A stretch of DNA of 5,975 bases from an uncultured Pirellulaceae bacterium (GTDB lineage Bacteria; Planctomycetota; Planctomycetia; Pirellulales; Pirellulaceae): positions 1-5,975 of the forward strand of contig CAKQNH010000333.1 of assembly GCA_934255105.1 (NCBI GenBank). Direction: 5' to 3'. The first letter of the stretch is position 1, and each line of letters begins with the position of its first letter. Below the pieces are notes generated by a model that was given only the letters and a program-made list of their open reading frames with translations, had not been told where the DNA came from and searched no databases. Below, in pieces: positions 1-5,476 of this stretch. The position numbers and the translations under genes are program-made.

Positions 1-73
1 ATGATCTAGTTCATGCTAGTCGCGATTGCGGCTATATCTAGGCCGACTGACGAACAGGCATCTAACATTAAGG

Positions 74-3000
74 TCAATTGCCGCTGTTCTGAATGTCTTT
101 GAGCAAGCTGGCAAATTTCTTTTTCATCAGCGGGCCACCCAGTTCGGGAAATAGCTTGGCGGTCGACTCAATGTCGCGCGCCGCGCGCTGGATCTCTTCC
201 GCCCGCCGCGCTGGGTCTTGCAGACCTTTGGCGTACTGCCAACGGCTATAGGCCAACTGATACCGGGCCTCGAAAAATTGCTCGCTGAAATTCGGTTGGT
301 TGGCGGTCACCTGTTGAATCTTGCCCCAACCCCAGATCAACTTTTGACGCGTCTTTGGATCGGGGCGGCCACCTTCGATGGCAACTTTGTGGAACCCAGA
401 ATTGCTGGCGTCGCCCCAAGCTTGATAGGTTCGCGCTGCTTCGATCTGAACATCGAGCAACTTGCCATTCTCTTCCAACACCGTGGCTAATTGTTCAATG
501 GCCTGTTTGTAATCGCCCAAGCCGCGCGAAGTCTGTGCGAGTCGCAGACGGATCTGAGTGGCGAAGGGAGCGGGGCTGATCCAGCCCGGTTGGCTTTTCT
601 CTTTAGCTAAAATGGCCTCTAGGATTCTTGCCGCTTCGCCGTAAGCGGCAGTCGCCTGCGACTTGCTTGTAGGAGATTTCTCCAGCTCTTGGGCGATGGA
701 GACGATGGTGTCGGCGGACCAATACTGGGTATTGAAACTATCAGCCTTGGCCGCTTCGATAGCGAAGATCAACAGCGTCTCAGACATCCAACGTCGCTTG
801 GCTTCGTCTGTAGTGGCCTCGAGTTGTTCACGCAGGTCACGCGCCAGTCCGACGAAGATTCCGGTCAGTGTTTTGCTGCTCTCCGCATCTGTGGCGGCCG
901 CTTGTAGCTGCTGGATGTACTCGCGGATTTGCGCGGTTGCTTCCTCTGGGGCAAGTTGTCCTACGGCCTGTAACGCGATCTTTAATTGAATGGCGGTACG
1001 ATAAAACTCCATGACTGACCGGGCTGGCAGGCCGTGGGATTCCTTTTCGAGCAGGGCCAGTGGCGAACTAGTTCCGTCGAACATCACTTTGGCTGCCGCG
1101 TCGAGTTGCCCGTCGGCCAGCAGCAAACGTGCGAGCACGGTGACCGCCTCGACCGCGCCTGCATCTGTAGCACCAGTTCCCGTAGCGTTGTCGCCTGCCG
1201 CCTGATCGCCCGCCGCCTGATCACCTGATGTACTGGCCGCCGGTATGCCCGCGCCAGCAGCCACAGCCGATTGCAGCAACTGGAGAGCTTGCTTGCGCAG
1301 TCGTACTGTGGATTCAGCCGCCTCGCCCGCGGCGGTCTTCTCCTGCAAATACTGAGCGTAAAACATCAGTCCTGCATCGCGCCGCAGCTTGGCAGATTCC
1401 GGGTTGTCGGTAGGGACTAGCCTCAGGAACTGCTCAGCTTGCTCAAAGTTTTTTTCCATCAGCGCCAGTTGCACCAAGGCGGCGGCCGCTGCCGACGCTT
1501 CGCTCGATTCGGGCCAAGTAGCGACTAGGTACTCCGCGAACGGTTGCAGTTGATCGGTCAGTTCAACTTTGGCTCCAGGATCCGCCGTGCGGAGCAGATC
1601 GCTAAAGCTGCCCAGCGCGACGGTGGCTGCCCGCAGCCCCTGATCGGTGCCGGGAGAGGAGCGAGACAGGAACTGCGCTACGCTCATGGCCTCCCATGGG
1701 CGCTGCTGTTTAAGCAATAGAAAAGACAGTCTGAATCTGGCGTCAAACAACTCCTCGCGCGAATCGCCGGATTGATAAAGCCGCAGGGCGCTATGCAGCA
1801 ATTCAATCGCCTGCTGCTGGTCGCGGTCGATGGCTTGCTCGGCTTGGCTGAGCTGTTCGCTCAATTCCTGTTTATGCTCGGCAGTAGTGGCTGGATCGGC
1901 CAATGTCAGCTTGAGCGACTCGAGTCCGATCGAGTCGGTTTCGGAGCGTTCAAGTCGTTCGCGGGCGGCCGCGTTGGCTTCTGCGAAAGTGGTCACCTGC
2001 GGCAGTTCTTGGCTGGGCTGATCATTGGTCTCGACGCCGAGTTGTCCGAGTAGTTGGCGGGTTTGGTCAATGTGCGTACCGGGCGTCCGCAACATCCTTC
2101 GCAGGGCGGTGCGAGTGTCGCGTTTCAGACGCCCCGCCACGCGATCTTGCGGATCTTTGGCTTCCAGCGACTTGCTCCACTCGATCTTTAGTTTGGCCAC
2201 TTCCAACTGCAAATTCAGGATCGACTGCGTCACCAACTCGTCGGGCCGCGCCGTGCTCAACCACTTCTCGGCGCGATCTATGGCCGGTTGGAATTTCTGT
2301 TGGGTGCCAAGCAGCTTGGCCAATTCGGTCGTCGCATCGGTTTGCAGCGGGCGGAGCATGTCAAAGCCCTCTTGATCGGCGATGCGTTGGAAACCATCGA
2401 CGGCTTCGTCGGTCATTCCCAGTGTGGCTTGGATCATGCTGCGATAGAATAGTGCGTAGTTGCGCACGGCAACCAGCTTCTGCTCCTTCATGTATAAATC
2501 GCTGAACATCTTCAGCGCCGTCTCCAAATCGGTCGCCCGCTCCGGATTTCCTTCAGCGCGACTGCGCCCGCGCTCTTCGATCGATTTGGCCGACAGCAGT
2601 TGCGATTGTCGGATATCGCTCTGAATCTTCTGCCGGTAGGCGATAGCCGCGCTATCGGCCGCATCGATCCGGGCGCCCTTCATCTCTTCGAGCTGTCCGC
2701 TGAGTTCGGTGATCGTCGACTCGAACAACTCATGGGCGTCGCTGTAAAACTTAATCGCATCGTCGATATCCTCTGGTGGGGGTTCCGCTTTGGTCCCGCC
2801 ACCCGCTCGCAGCCTCGCCTCTTCGGCTCGAGCCAACAGTAGTTCGCCGAGCTTCATGCGGGCTTCGCCCCGTCGCGGGTGCAGCTTTTCGGCGTTCAGG
2901 AACTGCTGCAGCGCTACCTCGGCTTCGTCCAATTTCTGCGGTCGCTGCGAATTGTTGTTCGGCAGCTTTGCAGCGGCTTGATACAGCAGCAGCCCGCGTT

Positions 3001-3397
3001 CGAGCTGTAGATCGGCCTTGAATTCGGCCGGCAGATTGGGCTTGTCCTGTTGGTGGTCCAGGTAGGTTAACGCCAGATCGAACAGTTGTTGATCTCGCAG
3101 CTTTTCCAAAAAGCGTTGGTAGGGCTCCTCGGCGGCCAGCGGCGCGACGACCAGTGCTGGTAAAGCCAAGCAGGCAACCACCAGCACGACGCGGAGCAGG
3201 GGAGTCGTGCTCGATACCGCGCTCGGCTTTGCCGAGGATAGACGGCAAATCGCAACTTTCGCAGAGCGGAAGGCGACCTTGAGCCGTTCGGTGACTTCAG
3301 TTAGTTCACAGCCTAGGAGCAATTGCACGACAGACAAGTCTCGATAGAAAAGGCTCAGAGAGGGAGTTACAGGGCGAGTTTCAGGCGACCCTGTCAC
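74..3397 (-). CDS. Large exported TPR-like helical repeat protein
   Basis: This encodes a protein of 1,107 residues if it starts at the GTG complementary to 3395-3397; it ends at TGA (74-76). A hydrophobic stretch at residues 67-89 followed by Ala-Ala-Glu-Glu looks like a Sec signal peptide cleaved near residue 89, so the mature protein should be exported. The rest is almost entirely amphipathic helix pairs rich in Ala, Leu, Gln and Glu. TPR-like pairs are clearest at about 93-180, 290-380, 525-600 and 946-1008. A low-complexity Gly/Asp/Ala/Thr linker lies at about 725-745. The C-terminal 100 residues hold an aromatic segment (Trp-Gly-Trp-Gly near 1022) that may be a family-specific cap. I see no catalytic motif, so a scaffold or envelope-complex role is inferred. 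The start is uncertain: about 65 residues precede the hydrophobic core, no in-frame ATG exists before residue 181, and no Shine-Dalgarno sequence is visible. TTG or GTG codons at residues 21, 24 and 26 are alternatives. Confidence 0.9.
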   Translation of the reverse strand: MTGSPETRPVTPSLSLFYRDLSVVQLLLGCELTEVTERLKVAFRSAKVAICRLSSAKPSAVSSTTPLLRVVLVVACLALPALVVAPLAAEEPYQRFLEKLRDQQLFDLALTYLDHQQDKPNLPAEFKADLQLERGLLLYQAAAKLPNNNSQRPQKLDEAEVALQQFLNAEKLHPRRGEARMKLGELLLARAEEARLRAGGGTKAEPPPEDIDDAIKFYSDAHELFESTITELSGQLEEMKGARIDAADSAAIAYRQKIQSDIRQSQLLSAKSIEERGRSRAEGNPERATDLETALKMFSDLYMKEQKLVAVRNYALFYRSMIQATLGMTDEAVDGFQRIADQEGFDMLRPLQTDATTELAKLLGTQQKFQPAIDRAEKWLSTARPDELVTQSILNLQLEVAKLKIEWSKSLEAKDPQDRVAGRLKRDTRTALRRMLRTPGTHIDQTRQLLGQLGVETNDQPSQELPQVTTFAEANAAARERLERSETDSIGLESLKLTLADPATTAEHKQELSEQLSQAEQAIDRDQQQAIELLHSALRLYQSGDSREELFDARFRLSFLLLKQQRPWEAMSVAQFLSRSSPGTDQGLRAATVALGSFSDLLRTADPGAKVELTDQLQPFAEYLVATWPESSEASAAAAALVQLALMEKNFEQAEQFLRLVPTDNPESAKLRRDAGLMFYAQYLQEKTAAGEAAESTVRLRKQALQLLQSAVAAGAGIPAASTSGDQAAGDQAAGDNATGTGATDAGAVEAVTVLARLLLADGQLDAAAKVMFDGTSSPLALLEKESHGLPARSVMEFYRTAIQLKIALQAVGQLAPEEATAQIREYIQQLQAAATDAESSKTLTGIFVGLARDLREQLEATTDEAKRRWMSETLLIFAIEAAKADSFNTQYWSADTIVSIAQELEKSPTSKSQATAAYGEAARILEAILAKEKSQPGWISPAPFATQIRLRLAQTSRGLGDYKQAIEQLATVLEENGKLLDVQIEAARTYQAWGDASNSGFHKVAIEGGRPDPKTRQKLIWGWGKIQQVTANQPNFSEQFFEARYQLAYSRWQYAKGLQDPARRAEEIQRAARDIESTAKLFPELGGPLMKKKFASLLKDIQNSGN
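1196..1225 (-). repeat. In-frame 15-bp tandem duplication encoding GDQAA-GDQAA
   Basis: Two adjacent 15-bp units inside the large TPR gene each encode Gly-Asp-Gln-Ala-Ala (residues 725-734). They are followed by a diverged third unit, Gly-Asp-Asn-Ala-Thr. The unit length is a multiple of three, so the frame is kept. The segment lies in a Gly/Ala/Thr-rich linker between helical repeat blocks, which is where slippage expansion would be tolerated. Confidence 0.75.
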
Positions 3398-3530
3398 TAA
3401 GTTAACTCGCAGATTGCCCGATCACAAGGCTCGACACCCCCCGTGCGTGCATCAAAGGCCGGGATAACCATGTTGGGCAACCCTTGCAATCGCTTCCGCC
3501 GCTTTAACCGCGCGTGGCACGACTGCTCGT

Positions 3531-3585
3531 CGAAGTAGGCTTCGTTGCTAATCGTAGGCTCGTAACGAGCGTCGCGTTGTTACGA
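3531..3585. other. Cluster of small overlapping inverted repeats between two minus-strand genes
   Basis: Three inverted repeats are packed here. 3531-3544 has 5-bp arms (CGAAG/CTTCG) around a 4-nt loop. 3558-3570 has 6-bp arms (GCTCGT/ACGAGC) around one base. 3560-3566 pairs with 3579-3585 (TCGTAAC/GTTACGA), which excludes the second. In minus-strand transcripts they would lie 19-73 nt after the stop of the DUF2442-XRE gene and well upstream of the large TPR gene. There is no T-run, so a canonical intrinsic terminator is not supported. A structured 3' end or a protein-binding site is possible. Confidence 0.35.
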
Positions 3586-3603
3586 CACCAGCCTCACAAC
3601 GGG

Positions 3604-4236
3604 CTATTCGCGACAGGTATCGTCGACCCTCATTGCCGCAATCGCAGCTAGTTTCTTCATATACTCCTCGACGGGAACTTGGTGGGACTCAGCTAAGGCT
3701 TCCAATGCCTTTCTGGAAACGATTTGTTCGCCGTGTTCGATTCGTCGCAACTGCCTGGAAGTTAGCCCCTTCACGTCGGACTGTCTTAAACCTGACGACT
3801 CTCTCAGCGAGCGAATCGCGTTTCCATAACGCTCCCTAAAGTCCTTGCTCTTTTTGACGTCCTCAATCGCTGCCGTTGGGTCAATAATCTGCTGCAACTG
3901 CTTCCAGCCAAGGTGAACGTCCGCATGTGGCCAGTAGACAAAACTTCCATCTTCATCGATCTCAAATTCCGCAAATTTTGATAGATCGCTTCCTAGAAAA
4001 CGTGTGAGCTTTTCGAATGGGACTACCATTCGATTAAACGATGGCGATAGCAGAACCAACTCTTCCCCCTCAAGCCACGCATCGACGACTGCTGAGCTTC
4101 TGTCGTACTCGGCCAACCCACTCACCAACCGATAAAGGAGTTCAGCTTCCGAAGCTCTATTGCGGTTTGAAGCAATATGAAGTCGTTGTGAAGAACGGAT
4201 TTGCAACGCCATTAGCCGATCAACAACGGCTTCCAT
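3604..4236 (-). CDS. DUF2442 domain fused to C-terminal XRE-family helix-turn-helix
   Basis: From the chosen ATG (4234-4236) the product is 210 residues, ending at TAG (3604-3606). Residues about 49-116 resemble DUF2442: alternating beta-strands with a Trp-Pro-His-Ala-Asp-Val segment and a following Leu-Gly-Trp helix. Residues about 136-194 form an XRE/Cro-type helix-turn-helix (Tyr-Gly-Asn-Ala-Ile-Arg, Leu-Arg-Gln-Ser-Asp-Val, then Ser-Arg-Gln-Leu-Arg-Arg-Ile-Glu-His-Gly-Glu). DNA binding in the cytoplasm and a regulator or antitoxin-like role follow from family knowledge. The substrate of DUF2442 is unknown, and no DUF4160-type partner lies beside it. The frame stays open to a TTG at 4308 (234 residues). 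I prefer the ATG because the extra stretch contains an AT-rich promoter-like block; an ATG at 4212 is also possible. G+C is about 50% against roughly 57% in the neighbouring TPR gene, a hint of separate origin. The first 45 residues match nothing I recognise. Confidence 0.85.
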   Translation of the reverse strand: MEAVVDRLMALQIRSSQRLHIASNRNRASEAELLYRLVSGLAEYDRSSAVVDAWLEGEELVLLSPSFNRMVVPFEKLTRFLGSDLSKFAEFEIDEDGSFVYWPHADVHLGWKQLQQIIDPTAAIEDVKKSKDFRERYGNAIRSLRESSGLRQSDVKGLTSRQLRRIEHGEQIVSRKALEALAESHQVPVEEYMKKLAAIAAMRVDDTCRE

Positions 4237-4264
4237 GGGCAGGTCGTTGACGAACTCTGCGTCT

Positions 4265-4308
4265 CCACTTCCAAAAATAAATAAACCGCTATTGAACCCA
4301 TTTTGCAA
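4265..4308 (-). promoter_or_regulatory. Candidate promoter of the DUF2442-XRE gene
   Basis: On the minus strand TTGCAA (4308-4303) matches the -35 consensus at 4 of 6 bases. TTTATT (4285-4280) matches -10 at 4 of 6, with a 17-bp spacer. The AT-rich run around 4268-4285 stands out from its surroundings. Transcription from here would start near 4273, about 35 nt before the ATG at 4236. This would place the stretch outside the coding region, arguing against the TTG start at 4308. It is a consensus match only. Confidence 0.4.
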
Positions 4309-4342
4309 TTTTGGCTAAAGTTCACAGGTCATTCGGCAGATT

Positions 4343-4360
4343 GTGCGCACCGGCGCGCAC
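4343..4360. promoter_or_regulatory. GC-rich inverted repeat in the divergent intergenic region, possible operator
   Basis: GTGCGC (4343-4348) and GCGCAC (4355-4360) form 6-bp arms around a 6-bp spacer. The left half is itself inside an 8-bp palindrome (4343-4350). The repeat lies 28 bp before the ATG of the TPR lipoprotein gene and about 35 bp upstream of the proposed DUF2442-XRE promoter. This is a fitting position for autoregulation by the helix-turn-helix protein. Binding is inference; in GC-rich DNA such arms also occur by chance. Confidence 0.3.
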
Positions 4361-4388
4361 CTGCTCACCCTGGACTGGGAACCGGTCA

Positions 4389-5147
4389 ATGTCCAATGCT
4401 GCCACTTTTACTCGATCGCTCAACCGCGCACTCGCTCTGCTGCTGGTCGTAGCCCTTGCGGCCTCGAGCGTAGGGTGTCGCGTAACTAGCATGGGCCAAA
4501 ATACGCTCGGTGTACGCCTCTTCCAACAAGGGAGGTATTCAGAAGCCCTGCAGCAATTCCAAACAGCCCAAGTCTCCGATCCGTCCAACCCAGATACCTA
4601 CTACAATCTAGCCTCGACATATCACAAACTGGGGGTCACGCAAAAGGACAACCAGATGATCGAGCAGGCCGAGTCGCTGTACAACCAGTGCTTGGATCTG
4701 CAGAATAATCACATTGATTGCCATCGCGGTTTGGCGGTGCTGCTGGCCGAGTCGGGGCGACCCGAAAAAGGGATGACGCTGCTAAAGAATTGGGCTGCCG
4801 CCAACCCTGGGATGTCCGACGCGCGCGTAGAGCTAGCGCGGCTTTCACAGGAGTATGGGCAGACCAAGCAGGCCGAGCAGTACTTGGACGAAGCCTTGGC
4901 TTTGAATCCCAACGACCACCGAGCTTGGACGGCTCGCGGACAAATGCGCGAGGCCTCGGGTGATCTGGGCCAAGCCCTGCAGAACTACCAGCAGAGCTTG
5001 GCGATCAACAATTTGCAACCGGATCTCTATCAGCGAGTGGCCTCGCTCAATGTCAGGATAGCGCAGAACACCATGACCGGCGTACCTCCGGCCGGCGGCT
5101 GGACCGTACAAAACAACCAGCCCGCGAGCGATGCAAAACGCTACTAA
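4389..5147 (+). CDS. TPR-repeat lipoprotein
   Basis: The product has 252 residues. Residues 1-30 form a lipoprotein signal peptide: Arg9 and Arg13, a hydrophobic core at 14-25, then Ser-Val-Gly-Cys with Cys30 as the likely lipidated residue. The -3 Ser is not the classic lipobox Leu, so lipidation is probable rather than certain. About five TPR units follow, at roughly 36-69, 70-105 (with a longer loop), 108-141, 142-175 and 176-209. They carry typical Gly/Tyr/Ala and Asn-Pro positions and end in a capping helix and a polar tail. The layout resembles PilF/TadD-type TPR lipoproteins, which help assemble pili or secretins, but no pilus genes are nearby and TPR similarity alone does not assign a role. 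The frame opens at TTG 4311, but those first 26 codons encode no signal-like sequence, so ATG 4389 directly before the signal peptide is preferred. No strong Shine-Dalgarno is visible. It is divergent from the DUF2442-XRE gene. Confidence 0.88.
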   Translation: MSNAATFTRSLNRALALLLVVALAASSVGCRVTSMGQNTLGVRLFQQGRYSEALQQFQTAQVSDPSNPDTYYNLASTYHKLGVTQKDNQMIEQAESLYNQCLDLQNNHIDCHRGLAVLLAESGRPEKGMTLLKNWAAANPGMSDARVELARLSQEYGQTKQAEQYLDEALALNPNDHRAWTARGQMREASGDLGQALQNYQQSLAINNLQPDLYQRVASLNVRIAQNTMTGVPPAGGWTVQNNQPASDAKRY

Positions 5148-5158
5148 ACTGCTAAGCA

Positions 5159-5186
5159 TTGGACCAGAGGTTTTGGACCAGAGGTT
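5159..5186. repeat. Perfect 14-bp tandem duplication just after the lipoprotein gene
   Basis: TTGGACCAGAGGTT occurs twice head to tail without mismatch (5159-5172 and 5173-5186), beginning 11 bp after the TAA of the TPR lipoprotein gene. It lies immediately upstream of the larger inverted-repeat element. It may be a slippage duplication or a footprint of the event that placed the element there; it does not flank the element on both sides. Confidence 0.85.
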
Positions 5187-5200
5187 AATGTTGCGCAGTC

Positions 5201-5436
5201 CCCTCTCCCTCGCTTAGGCTCGACCTCTCCCAAAGGGAGAAGATCCAGCGCGTTAATAGTAACTGAGGGAGTAGACCCCTACCTGCGTATCGCATTCGTT
5301 TCTGCGTATTGCATCCCTTTCCGTCTTTCACATTCCTTTCCGTCTTTCACATTCCTTTCCGCCTAGTGTACTCCTGCCTGCGTATTGCACCCCTGCCCGC
5401 GCAGCGGGAGGGGTCGAGCCTAGGCGAGGGGGAGGG
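5201..5436. repeat. 236-bp intergenic repeat element with 31-bp terminal inverted repeats
   Basis: The left arm (5201-5231) and the reverse complement of the right arm (5406-5436) agree at 28 of 31 positions, and all three differences are C/T changes. The core TAGGCTCGACC is conserved in both. Each arm also folds locally: the left arm as TCTCCC-AAA-GGGAGA (5226-5240), the right arm into a 10-bp stem with one bulge (5390-5400 with 5404-5413). The 174 bp between the arms carries a 19-bp periodic array. There is no transposase gene and no clear target-site duplication, so I call it a MITE-like or paired REP-like (REPIN-like) element by analogy. It fills most of the 329-bp gap between two convergent genes. 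The right arm is followed by CTTTT (5437-5441), so it could also end plus-strand transcription. Confidence 0.75.
5282..5395. repeat. Degenerate 19-bp tandem array, about six units
   Basis: Six consecutive 19-bp units start at 5282, 5301, 5320, 5339, 5358 and 5377. Units 3 and 4 are identical. Units 1, 2 and 6 share CTGCGTAT-Y-GCA, and unit 5 is the most diverged. Most units end in a CCTT or CCTG-like tail. Partial similarity may extend one unit to each side. The period is not a multiple of three and no credible protein is encoded. The array lies inside the inverted-repeat element and runs up to its right arm. Confidence 0.7.
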
Positions 5437-5441
5437 CTTTT
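5390..5441 (+). terminator. Possible terminator for the lipoprotein transcript
   Basis: A GC-rich stem (5390-5400 pairing with 5404-5413, one bulged G, loop GCA) is followed by the right arm of the long inverted repeat and a short CTTTT run at 5437-5441. In a plus-strand transcript the long arm pairing (5201-5231 with 5406-5436) would end directly before this U-run. The U-run is short and the distance from the gene is about 250 bp, so function is only suggested. The opposing gene stops 36 bp further on. Confidence 0.3.
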
Positions 5442-5476
5442 CAAACATCTACCCCGTTCGCTCCATCATCACCCAC

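Noticed and set aside
1..73. Terminator or small RNA downstream of the large TPR gene
   Set aside because: No convincing stem followed by a T-run is seen on the minus strand, and there is no recognisable RNA.
2751..3248. 165-codon minus-strand open frame in another register of the large TPR gene
   Set aside because: It lies wholly within the TPR gene. The composition is Arg/Gly/Ala-rich as expected of a shifted frame in GC-rich DNA, and no domain is visible.
3469..3537. 22-codon plus-strand mini-ORF (ATG to TAG) in the 3398-3603 gap
   Set aside because: It is too short to support, with no ribosome-binding site and no recognisable motif.
4311..4388. TTG-initiated N-terminal extension of the TPR lipoprotein
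   Set aside because: It would put 26 non-signal-like residues before a complete lipoprotein signal peptide and leave only 2 bp to the divergent TTG start. ATG 4389 fits better.
5282..5395. CRISPR-like array
   Set aside because: The 19-bp units are directly contiguous with no spacers, degenerate, and without cas genes.
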